Source of the DNA: Pseudomonas oleovorans subsp. oleovorans
GTDB taxonomy: Bacteria; Pseudomonadota; Gammaproteobacteria; Pseudomonadales; Pseudomonadaceae
Assembly: GCF_002197815.1 (NCBI RefSeq)
Contig: NZ_NIUB01000037.1
Coordinates: forward strand, 1-41,796
Direction of reading: 5' to 3'
DNA length: 41,796 bases
Position 1 is the stretch's first letter. The number at the start of each line of letters is the position of its first letter. A model generated the notes under the pieces. That model did not search any database. It was given only the letters and a program-made list of their open reading frames with translations, and was not told the DNA's origin. Made by a program: the position numbers and the translations under genes. Below are positions 18,003 through 25,368 of this stretch, piece by piece.

Positions 18003-19454
18003 TCAGATTCCACCGAGGCACATGTACTTGATCTCGAGGTAGTCCTCGATCCCGTACTTGGAGCCTTCACGGCCCAGGCCGGACGCCTTCACGCCGCCGA
18101 ACGGCGCGACTTCGTTGGAGATCAGGCCGGTATTGATACCCACCATGCCGTACTCCAGCGCTTCGGCCACGCGGAACACGCGACCCAGGTCGCGGGCATA
18201 GAAGTAGGAAGCCAGACCGAACTCGGTATCGTTGGCCATGGCGATCACCTCGGCCTCGTCCTTGAAGCGGAACAGCGGCGCCAGCGGGCCGAAGGTTTCT
18301 TCCTTGGCCACGGCAGCGGTTTTCGGCACGTCCACCAGGATGGTCGGTTCGAAGAAGGTGCCACCGAGGGCATGCGGCTTGCCGCCCAGCGCCAGCCTGG
18401 CGCCCTTGTTCACCGCGTCGGCGATGTGCTCCTGCACCTTGGCCACGGCCTTGCTGTCGATCAGCGGGCCGGTTGTGGTGCCGTCTTCCAGACCGTTACC
18501 GATCTTCAGTTTGCCCACAGCGGCGATCAGTTTCTCGGCGAAGGCGTCGTAGACGGCGTCCTGCACATAGATGCGGTTGGCGCAGACGCAGGTCTGGCCG
18601 TTGTTACGGTACTTGGAGATCAGCGCGCCTTCGACGGCAGCGTCCAGGTCGGCGTCATCGAAGACGATGAACGGCGCGTTGCCGCCCAGCTCCAGCGACA
18701 CCTTCTTGATGTCCTGCGCGCACTCGGCCATCAGTTGGCGACCGATTTCGGTCGAGCCAGTGAAGGACAGCTTGCGCACGATGGGGTTGCTGGTCAGCTC
18801 GCCACCCACTTCGCCGGCGCTGCCGGTGACCACGCTCAGCACACCTTTCGGGATGCCGGCACGCTCGGCCAGCTCGACCAGGGCCAGGGCGGAGAATGGG
18901 GTTTGCGAAGCCGGCTTGATGACCATGGTGCAACCAGCGGCCAGGGCCGGGCCGGCCTTGCGGGTGATCATCGCGGCGGGGAAGTTCCACGGCGTGATGG
19001 CGGCAGTCACACCAATCGGCTGCTTGATCACGATCAGGCGCTTGTCCGGCTGGTGGCCAGGGATCACATCACCGTAGACGCGCTTGGCTTCCTCGGCGAA
19101 CCACTCGATAAAGGAAGCGGCGTAAGCGATCTCGCCCTTGGCCTCGGCCAGCGGCTTGCCCTGCTCCAGGGTCATCAGGCGACCGAGGTCGTCCTGGTTT
19201 TCCATCAGCAGCTCGAACCAGCGACGCAGCTTGTTCGCACGCTCCTTGGCAGTCAGCGCACGCCAGGCCGGCAGCGCCTTCTCGGCGGCTTCGACGGCGC
19301 GGCGAGTTTCCGCACGGCCCATCTTCGGAACATGGCCGATGATCTCGCCAGTGGCCGGGTTGTTCACGGCAATGGTCTGACCGCTGTCGGCGTCCAGCCA
19401 CTGGCCATCGATATAAGCCTGTTGGCGCAGCAGCTGGGGGTCTTTCAGTTGCAT
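18003..19454 (-). CDS. gabD: NADP-dependent succinate-semialdehyde dehydrogenase
   Basis: This is a 483-residue aldehyde dehydrogenase that oxidises succinate semialdehyde to succinate. Catalytic Asn157 (TPWNFP), Glu255 (LELGGNAP) and Cys289 (GQTCVCANR) are present, and the CVCANR context is diagnostic of GabD. The ATG at 19454 has the strong site AAGGAG 6 bases before it and gives the standard length. It is the first gene of the leftward gabDT unit. A short GGAAATC/GATTTCC hairpin follows its stop codon at 17982-17999 and may reduce, but should not abolish, gabT readthrough. Confidence 0.96.
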   Translation of the reverse strand: MQLKDPQLLRQQAYIDGQWLDADSGQTIAVNNPATGEIIGHVPKMGRAETRRAVEAAEKALPAWRALTAKERANKLRRWFELLMENQDDLGRLMTLEQGKPLAEAKGEIAYAASFIEWFAEEAKRVYGDVIPGHQPDKRLIVIKQPIGVTAAITPWNFPAAMITRKAGPALAAGCTMVIKPASQTPFSALALVELAERAGIPKGVLSVVTGSAGEVGGELTSNPIVRKLSFTGSTEIGRQLMAECAQDIKKVSLELGGNAPFIVFDDADLDAAVEGALISKYRNNGQTCVCANRIYVQDAVYDAFAEKLIAAVGKLKIGNGLEDGTTTGPLIDSKAVAKVQEHIADAVNKGARLALGGKPHALGGTFFEPTILVDVPKTAAVAKEETFGPLAPLFRFKDEAEVIAMANDTEFGLASYFYARDLGRVFRVAEALEYGMVGINTGLISNEVAPFGGVKASGLGREGSKYGIEDYLEIKYMCLGGI

Positions 19455-19758
19455 GGCAGTCTCCTTCAGTTCCGACACCCGGGCGTCGGCGTAAGTCATT
19501 GGAGTCACGGACAGAACCCGCAGGCTGAACATGAGCCGTGCGGGGCCTGGTATTGGATTCAGAGCCGTTGAACGTGCGAGGGTTCAGAATGACCGAACAC
19601 GCCGTTTGAAATCTCAAACGAATCCTAGGATCGGCAGGGGTAAAGGGCAATAGGCGACCAAGCAAAATCCATAAAATAATGGCAAAAACTTCTGAAACTA
19701 AGGTTCAGACGGCCCAAAAGTGTAAAGTCCGTTCTGAATAATGCACGCCTATGCAGAA
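19455..19758. other. Intergenic space between gabD and tRNA-Arg
   Basis: This space should contain the leftward gabD promoter. The 19600-19740 stretch is AT-rich (for example CATAAAATAATGGCAAAAAC) and lacks REP elements. I see no gene and could not assign a convincing -24/-12 or -35/-10 pair for gabD. Confidence 0.5.
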
Positions 19759-19787
19759 TGGACGCTAACCGCCGAGATGCGTATGAT
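19759..19787 (+). promoter_or_regulatory. Sigma-70 promoter of tRNA-Arg
   Basis: TGGACG (19759-19764), a 17-base spacer and TATGAT (19782-19787) place a transcription start close to 19794, a few bases before the mature tRNA 5' end. Spacing and position fit a stable-RNA promoter. Confidence 0.7.
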
Positions 19788-19800
19788 TGCGCCCCGCAAC

Positions 19801-19877
19801 GCACCAGTAGCTCAGCTGGATAGAGTACCGCCCTCCGAAGGCGGGGGTCGTGGGTTCGAATCCCGCCTGGTGCGCCA
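19801..19877 (+). tRNA. tRNA-Arg (anticodon CCG)
   Basis: This 77-nt cloverleaf has acceptor arm GCACCAG / CTGGTGC, D-loop AGCTGGATAGAG, anticodon stem CCGCC/GGCGG with loop CTCCGAA (anticodon CCG, reading CGG codons), and T arm GGGTTCGAATCCC. The CCA end is encoded. It lies exactly at the change from conserved polyamine genes to the variable polysaccharide locus. tRNA genes are frequent island boundaries, but no integrase and no second copy of the 3' end were seen in the window. Confidence 0.98.
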
Positions 19878-20283
19878 TATCTATTTGATTTATTGGGCTT
19901 TTTTTACAGAGGCCCGATTCTTCACTCCGCACCAACCAATCCTAGCGCCGAAGCTAATTCTGTCGACGTTCGCAACAGGCAATGAGTACTGCCCAAACGG
20001 CCCTTTTGAGGTTGGTTTTCGGGCTGTGCCGATTCTGTGCCTAAACCGTGCCACACGGCCTGTTCACTTCCCGCGCCTCTGTGACTGTGCGAGTACTAGC
20101 TCGCCGCCCACCAGCCGCATAGCAGCATCGGTCATCGCCAGCTCGCCCCGAGGGCGGGCCTCCCACACAAGCAAAAACAAAAGCCTGCCCAGCCCTGAGG
20201 TAGAGCCTGCGGCAGGCGATAATCCGCCCAAATGCAGTTCCAAAATTCCGCCTCAGCCACTAAAGTAAGCGCCTGCAAAATCT
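19878..20283. other. Gene-free leader region of the polysaccharide locus
   Basis: About 400 bp carry no credible gene; the open frame across the tRNA is an artefact. A GGGCTTTTTTTACAGAGGCCC stretch near 19898-19916 may end the tRNA transcript. The promoter for the JUMPstart leader should lie here, possibly just before 20270 (CACTAAAGTAAG), but I could not define it. GC content is lower than in the flanking genes. Confidence 0.45.
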
Positions 20284-20338
20284 GAAGTGGCTCACGTTCT
20301 CAGGAAATTGACGACAAATCCTGGGGCGGTAGCGTGTG
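20284..20338 (+). promoter_or_regulatory. JUMPstart-like leader with ops element
   Basis: GGCGGTAGCGTG at 20325-20336 is the ops pause element recognised with RfaH/NusG-paralogue antiterminators. It is preceded by AAGTGGCTC (20285-20293) and by TTGACGACAAATCCTGG, both resembling the upstream part of the JUMPstart sequence of O-antigen and capsule operons. A small GTGTG-TTAG-CCACAC hairpin follows at once. The element lies 50 bp upstream of the next start codon, in the transcribed leader of the downstream locus. It predicts RfaH-type processive antitermination through the polysaccharide genes. Confidence 0.8.
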
Positions 20339-20386
20339 TTAGCCACACGATCAGCGAAATTCCGCAATCAGGTTAGGGAAAACCCG

Positions 20387-21832
20387 ATGCACAGCTACCC
20401 CCGCATACAACACCACGGCGCCGGCAGCGGCGTTACCGGCTCCTGCCACCAGCTGCACATGGACGACCAGCACAGCCTGCTGGTTGACTGCGGCCTGTTC
20501 CAGGGTGCCGAAACTTCAGCCGATGGCAGCAGCAGCGCCGTGCCGGACATCACCTTCGACATCCGCACGCTCAAGGCGCTGATCCTCAGCCACGTACACA
20601 TCGACCACATAGGCCGCCTGCCGCACCTCCTCGCCGCCGGCTACAAAGGCCCCATCCTGTGCAGCGAGCCCTCCGCCAGGCTGCTGCCGCTGGTACTGGA
20701 AGACGCCTTCCGCCTGAGCTTCGGCAACAACGACAAACAGCTGCAGAGCTACCTCAACCTGATCCGACAACGCACCCGCGCCCTGCCCTACAAAACCTGG
20801 CTGACCCTGGTGGATACCCCGCAGCTCAACGCCAAAATCCGCCTGCAACGCGCCGGGCACATCCTCGGCTCGGCCTATATAGAGTGCGAACTCAGCTACC
20901 CACAAAGCGGCACAAAAAAGCGCGTGGTGTTCTCAGGCGACCTCGGCGCCCCCTACGCGCCCCTGCTCGCCGCGCCCAAACCGCCCTACGCTGCCGACAT
21001 CCTGGTACTGGAAAGCACCTACGGCGACCGCCTGCATGACAACCGCAGCAACCGCCGCCAACGCCTGCAAGCCCTGGTCGAACAGGCACTGCGCGACAAA
21101 GGCACGGTACTCATACCCGCCTTCAGCATCGGCCGCACCCAGGAACTGCTCTACGAACTCGAAGACATCATCCACCGCGCCGGCGCCAGCAGCCACACCG
21201 ATGGCGACTGCAGCGACTGCCAGCAATGGCCCAGCCTGCCGGTGATCCTCGACTCCCCACTGGCAAGCCGCTTCACCCAGACCTACCAGGCCCTGCAAGA
21301 CTACTGGGATGCCGAAGCCCGGCAACGCCTCAAGCGTGGTCGCAACCCACTCGGGTTCGCCAACCTGATCACCGTAGACAGCCACGCCGACCACCAGAAA
21401 GTGCTCCAACACCTGACCCAGACCGCCCGCCCGGCCATCGTCATCGCCGCCAGCGGCATGTGCAGCGGTGGCCGCATCGTCAACTACCTCAAGGCCATGC
21501 TCGGCGACAAACGCCATAACGTGCTGTTCGTCGGCTACCAAGCCAAGGGCACGCCGGGCCAGGCCATCCAGCAGTTCGGCCCCAAGGGCGGCTATGTCGA
21601 CCTGGACGGCGAACGCTTCGACATCCGCGCCGGCATCCACACCCTCGGCGGCTACTCCGCCCACGCCGACCAGCAGGGCCTGGTCAACTTCGTTACCCGC
21701 ATGCGCCACTGGCCGAGCGAGATCCGCCTGGTGCATGGCGAGGCGAATGCCAAGCGCGAACTGGCCAAGGCCCTGCGGGTGCGTTATGCAAGCAAGCACC
21801 GGCAGGTGGAGATAGGCAATGCGGATCGCTAG
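20387..21832 (+). CDS. Metallo-beta-lactamase fold beta-CASP RNA-processing enzyme
   Basis: This is a 481-residue cytoplasmic protein of the CPSF73/YSH1-like group. The zinc-binding signature is SHVHIDHIG (68-76). Further ligands are His158 (AGHILGSA) and Asp185 (FSGDLG), with beta-CASP elements ESTYGDR, PAFSIGRTQE, DSPLA and the C-terminal GGYSAHAD and VHGE. The Thr/Asp-type motif A is intact, so RNA endo- or 5'-exonuclease activity is expected. Start codon at 20387 follows AGGGA. It is the first gene after the JUMPstart element, so it may be co-transcribed with the polysaccharide genes. Its RNA substrate is unknown. Confidence 0.88.
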   Translation: MHSYPRIQHHGAGSGVTGSCHQLHMDDQHSLLVDCGLFQGAETSADGSSSAVPDITFDIRTLKALILSHVHIDHIGRLPHLLAAGYKGPILCSEPSARLLPLVLEDAFRLSFGNNDKQLQSYLNLIRQRTRALPYKTWLTLVDTPQLNAKIRLQRAGHILGSAYIECELSYPQSGTKKRVVFSGDLGAPYAPLLAAPKPPYAADILVLESTYGDRLHDNRSNRRQRLQALVEQALRDKGTVLIPAFSIGRTQELLYELEDIIHRAGASSHTDGDCSDCQQWPSLPVILDSPLASRFTQTYQALQDYWDAEARQRLKRGRNPLGFANLITVDSHADHQKVLQHLTQTARPAIVIAASGMCSGGRIVNYLKAMLGDKRHNVLFVGYQAKGTPGQAIQQFGPKGGYVDLDGERFDIRAGIHTLGGYSAHADQQGLVNFVTRMRHWPSEIRLVHGEANAKRELAKALRVRYASKHRQVEIGNADR

Positions 21833-21865
21833 GCTCGCAGTGACATCCTAGGCGACCCCGGCCCT

Positions 21866-21890
21866 TGTAGGAGCGAGCTCTGCTCGCGAA
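21866..21890. repeat. REP half-element
   Basis: This is the same 25-mer, TGTAGGAGCGAGCTCTGCTCGCGAA, that forms both arms of the palindrome at 10615-10680. Here it occurs singly, between the MBL gene and the AlbA_2 gene. Confidence 0.85.
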
Positions 21891-21995
21891 GCTTTCGAGG
21901 TCCGCCACCATCCTGATACTGCTGGTGGATCACCGCTAACACCCGGGTCATCGACACACGCGGCACCTGGGCGGTTGAGGCCCAAGAGTAGAGCC

Positions 21996-23402
21996 ATGCA
22001 AGAATCCCAGCACACCGAATTCAAACGCCACTGGAAAGACGACCTGCTGAAATGGATCAGCGCCTTCGCCAATGCCGAAGGCGGTGTACTGATGGTGGGT
22101 TACGATGACCATGGCCATGCCGTTGGCATAGAGCACGCGGCAAAACTGCTGGAAGACATCCCCAATAAAGTGCGCGACGTCTTGGGAATAGTGGTCGATG
22201 TCAACCTGGTGCCGCACGGCTCCCTGGAAACCCTGCATATCCAGGTGCCTGCCTACCCTTATCCGGTCAGCTACAAAGGCGAATATCACTACCGCAGCGG
22301 CAGCACCAAGCAGGAACTCAAAGGCGCGGCGCTTGATCGCTTCCTGCTCAACAAGCAAGGGCTGCATTGGGATGCAGTGCCACTGCCAGGGCTCAACCCT
22401 GCCGAGCTGGATCACAACACCCTGAAACGGTTTCGCCAACAGGCCATCAATAGCCAGCGCCTACCCGAAGCGATCCTGCAGGACAGCACAGAGCTGTTAT
22501 TGGAGCGTTTGCGGCTCACACAAGGCAACAGTTTGAAGCGTGCGGCGGCCTTGCTGTTCCATCCCGATCCCGAGCGGTTCATCACCGCCGCACAGATCAA
22601 GATAGGCGCTTTTGGCACAAGCGATGCCGACCTGCGCCATCAGGACGAAATCACCGGCAACCTATTCACCCAGGTGGAAACGGCCATCGAGGCACTCAAG
22701 CTCAAGTATCTGAAAGCCATGATCAGCTACGACGGCCTGTATCGCAGAGAGCGCTATCCCTTGCCCATGGCAGCCCTGCGCGAAGCCATCCTGAATGCCG
22801 TGGTACACAAGGACTATGCCCGTGCAGTTGCGATACAGATCAGCGTTTACCCCGACAGACTGATGATCTGGAACCCCGGCCAACTACCGGCTGACTGGAC
22901 GCTGGACAAGCTCATGGCCAAACATGCCTCATGCCCGTTCAACCCGGACATTGCCAATGCGTTTTTTCGGGCCGGCCTGATCGAGTCCTGGGGGCGTGGT
23001 ATCGAGCGCATCATCGAAGCCTGCAGGCAGGACAACTACCCGATGCCGCAGTGGCAGCTTGAACCAGGCGGTCTATGGGTGACGTTCCGGTTTCCTGAGG
23101 AGCATGTGCAGCAGGTTTCCGGGCAAGGTGAGGCAGGTGGCGGTGTAAGTGGCGGTGTAAGTGGCGGTGTAAGTGGCGGTGTAAAGGAACTGCTTGTCTT
23201 CATTGAAAACAACCCCGGTTTGAGTGCGAAAGCCATAAGCGAAGCCATGGGCACACCACTCAGAACGGTCGAGCGCTGGCTTAAAACTCTGCGTGAGCAG
23301 CGGTTGGTTGAGTTCAAAGGCGCCCCCAGGACGGGGGGCTACGTTGTAATAGAAAGCCAAGACGCCAGTTCGCCGCCGGGTACTGACAATGCGGATGGCT
23401 AG
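21996..23402 (+). CDS. Schlafen-like AlbA_2 / ATP-binding / winged-helix protein
   Basis: This is a 468-residue protein with three parts. Residues 5-115 form an AlbA_2 domain (TEFKRHW, then FANAEGGVLMVGYDDHG). Residues about 255-340 form a GHKL-type ATPase segment with N-box REAILNAVVHKDY and WGRGIERI. Residues about 397-455 form a C-terminal winged helix (LSAKAISEAMGTPLRTVERWL). A flexible linker of four GGV(S/K) repeats (382-397) joins the last two parts. Proteins of this layout are usually annotated as putative transcriptional regulators, and Schlafen-related AlbA_2 domains can act on nucleic acid. The start was chosen as the first Met in the domain alignment; the ribosome-binding site is weak. 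Whether it regulates the locus or acts in defence cannot be told. Confidence 0.85.
   Translation: MQESQHTEFKRHWKDDLLKWISAFANAEGGVLMVGYDDHGHAVGIEHAAKLLEDIPNKVRDVLGIVVDVNLVPHGSLETLHIQVPAYPYPVSYKGEYHYRSGSTKQELKGAALDRFLLNKQGLHWDAVPLPGLNPAELDHNTLKRFRQQAINSQRLPEAILQDSTELLLERLRLTQGNSLKRAAALLFHPDPERFITAAQIKIGAFGTSDADLRHQDEITGNLFTQVETAIEALKLKYLKAMISYDGLYRRERYPLPMAALREAILNAVVHKDYARAVAIQISVYPDRLMIWNPGQLPADWTLDKLMAKHASCPFNPDIANAFFRAGLIESWGRGIERIIEACRQDNYPMPQWQLEPGGLWVTFRFPEEHVQQVSGQGEAGGGVSGGVSGGVSGGVKELLVFIENNPGLSAKAISEAMGTPLRTVERWLKTLREQRLVEFKGAPRTGGYVVIESQDASSPPGTDNADG
23139..23186 (+). repeat. 12-bp in-frame tandem repeat (4 copies)
   Basis: GGCGGTGTAAGT is repeated head to tail at 23139, 23151 and 23163, with a fourth copy at 23175 ending AAG. 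It encodes Gly-Gly-Val-Ser units between the ATPase and winged-helix domains. Loss or gain of a unit keeps the frame, so linker length can vary among strains. Confidence 0.95.
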
Positions 23403-23435
23403 GCCGACGCTGGTATCGCAGGCGCCTCCATCTCT

Positions 23436-23650
23436 TGTAGGAGCGGGCTTGGCCGCGAATCGAGGCTGGCTCCGGGCTGCTTGGCGAAGGCCCAGCCATG
23501 CCCGAATGTGCTGTAGCCCGGATGCAGTCCGGGAAGGATTACCCGTCATACATCGCATACCTGGATTGCCTCCGGGCTACAGGGGGGTATAGGCCCGCAC
23601 AGGTATCCCTGGCGAACCCAGTCCTTGTAGGAGCGGCTTTAGCCGCGAAG
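23436..23650. repeat. Group of REP-type palindromes
   Basis: TGTAGGAGCGGGCTTGGCCGCGAA (23436-23459) and TGTAGGAGCGGCTTTAGCCGCGAA (from 23626) are REP units. Between them, at 23511-23582, CTGTAGCCCGGATGCAGTCCGGG faces a CCTCCGGGCTACAG end in inverted order, another common Pseudomonas palindrome. No gene is present. Confidence 0.8.
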
Positions 23651-23676
23651 CCTGTGGGGCCCATCGCTTAGTGGAT

Positions 23677-23758
23677 ACCTGTAGGAGCCCCCCGGGGCGA
23701 AGCTTCTAAATGCAGCCCAAAACAGAGAGTCATTGCTTGATCGATGGGAGCGTCTTCA
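23677..23758. repeat. Direct repeat, left copy
   Basis: ACCTGTAGGAGCCCCCCGGGG... continues through GCTTCTAAATGCAGCC and CATTGCTTGATCGATG to CGTCTTCA. It is matched by 23988-24075 with small insertions. The two copies flank the 167-bp palindromic element at 23769-23935. Confidence 0.88.
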
Positions 23759-23768
23759 CGAGTAGCTA

Positions 23769-23935
23769 TTAGGGAAGTTCTGAAAAAGTCCATTTATCGT
23801 CACTCCCGCGAAGGCGGGAGCCCAGGTGCTGCGCAGGTTCTGGATTATTCCCCTTCGGGCCAGCGCAAGCGCTGTTCAGCGATAAAGCTGCTGTTCCACC
23901 TGCGCGGGAATGACGACGATTTCAGAGTTTCCTAA
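23769..23935. repeat. MITE-like palindromic element, 167 bp
   Basis: The left end TTAGGGAAGTTCTGAAAAAGTC... is imperfectly mirrored by ...GATTTCAGAGTTTCCTAA at the right. The next block, CGTCACTCCCGCG, is mirrored by CGCGGGAATGACG. TTAGG-ended elements with CGTCATTCCCGCG are widespread in proteobacterial intergenic regions. No coding capacity is seen. Confidence 0.75.
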
Positions 23936-23987
23936 GGTGGGCTTTAGCCCGCCAACGGTGGTTGGCGTGGGCTAAATACAACGCTGT

Positions 23988-24075
23988 ACCTGTAGGAGCC
24001 CCGCCCGGGGGCGAAGCTTCTAAATGCAGCCACCAAAAACAGAGAGTCATTGCTTGATCGATGAGAGCGTCTTCA
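23988..24075. repeat. Direct repeat, right copy
   Basis: This is the second copy of the sequence at 23677-23758, differing by a few inserted bases (CCCGCCCGGGGG for CCCCCCGGGG, and CCACCAAAAAC for CCCAAAAC) and one G/A change. The remaining 24076-24183 is the ugd leader, where I see no clear promoter and no second ops element. Confidence 0.88.
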
Positions 24076-24183
24076 GCCACGTAGCGACCAGGTGCTACCG
24101 GCTTGCAGGCTAACGCCCATACAAACACTGCGCGAACTGACGACGGGCACACGCTGTTATCACAGGATTCAAAGGGACACGAC

Positions 24184-25350
24184 ATGAACATCACCATTGT
24201 CGGCACAGGCTATGTAGGCCTCTCCAACGCTGTGTTGCTGGCACAACACAACAAGGTCATCGCCCTGGATATCGTCCAGGCCAAGATCGAGCTGATCAAC
24301 CAGCGCAAGTCGCCGATCGAAGACGCCGAAATCGAGCACTACCTGGCCGAGAAACGCCTCGACCTCTGGGCCACCCTCGACAAGCGCGAGGCCTATGCCC
24401 ATGGCGAAATCATCGTCATCGCCACCCCGACCGACTACGACCCGCAAACCAACTACTTCAACACCCGCAGCGTCGAGGCGGTGATTGAAGAGGTACTGCA
24501 GGTAAATCCCAAGGCGCTGATGGTGATCAAGTCCACGGTGCCGGTGGGTTATACCCAGAGCGTGCGAGCGAAGTACGGCACCGACAACATCATCTTCTCG
24601 CCGGAGTTCCTGCGCGAAGGCAAGGCGCTGTACGACAACCTGCACCCTTCGCGCATTATTGTCGGGGAGCGCTCCGAGCGGGCCGAGGTATTTGCCGGGC
24701 TGCTGCGCCAAGGTGCGATCAAGCAGGATATCCCGACCCTGTTTACCGACAGCACCGAGGCAGAAGCCATCAAGTTGTTTGCCAACACCTACCTGGCCAT
24801 GCGCGTAGCGTATTTCAACGAACTGGATACCTACGCCGAAACCCATGGCCTGGATACCCGGCAAATTATCGAGGGCGTAGGCCTCGACCCGCGTATCGGC
24901 AGTCACTACAACAACCCGAGTTTCGGTTATGGCGGTTACTGTCTGCCAAAAGACACCAAGCAACTGCTGGCCAACTATGCGGATGTGCCCAGTACTCTGA
25001 TTCGCGCAATTGTTGATGCCAATACCACCCGTAAGGACTTTATTGCCGAGTCCATTCTCAAGCGTAATCCCAAGGTGGTGGGGATTTATCGGCTAGTGAT
25101 GAAATCCGGCTCCGATAACTTCCGCGCCTCGGCCATTCAGGGTGTGATGAAGCGGATCAAGGCCAAGGGTATTGAGGTGGTGGTGTATGAGCCGGCGCTG
25201 AAAGCCGAGAGCTTCTTCAACTCGCGGGTGATTACCGATGTGGAAGAATTCAAGCGAGTTAGTGATGTGATCATCGCTAATCGGCATGCCCAAAGCCTGC
25301 AGGATGTCGTGTGCAAGGTCTATACACGTGACCTATTCGGTAACGACTGA
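24184..25350 (+). CDS. ugd: UDP-glucose 6-dehydrogenase
   Basis: This is a 388-residue enzyme that makes UDP-glucuronate from UDP-glucose with two NAD+. The Rossmann motif is GTGYVG (7-12), the catalytic Lys197 lies in AIKLFANTYLAMR, and the nucleophile Cys253 lies in GYGGYCLPKDT. The short, about 390-residue form is typical of the bacterial Ugd in polysaccharide loci. The ATG at 24184 follows AAGGGA; the frame extends to 24103 without support. It leads the string of polysaccharide genes and supplies an acidic sugar. GC content is core-like, in contrast to the wzx/wzy region. Confidence 0.96.
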   Translation: MNITIVGTGYVGLSNAVLLAQHNKVIALDIVQAKIELINQRKSPIEDAEIEHYLAEKRLDLWATLDKREAYAHGEIIVIATPTDYDPQTNYFNTRSVEAVIEEVLQVNPKALMVIKSTVPVGYTQSVRAKYGTDNIIFSPEFLREGKALYDNLHPSRIIVGERSERAEVFAGLLRQGAIKQDIPTLFTDSTEAEAIKLFANTYLAMRVAYFNELDTYAETHGLDTRQIIEGVGLDPRIGSHYNNPSFGYGGYCLPKDTKQLLANYADVPSTLIRAIVDANTTRKDFIAESILKRNPKVVGIYRLVMKSGSDNFRASAIQGVMKRIKAKGIEVVVYEPALKAESFFNSRVITDVEEFKRVSDVIIANRHAQSLQDVVCKVYTRDLFGND

Positions 25351-25368
25351 GGCACTCCGAGAACTTAT

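Noticed and set aside
19741..20268. Open frame of 175 codons around the tRNA
   Set aside because: It runs straight through tRNA-Arg and shows no domain pattern; it is a chance frame.
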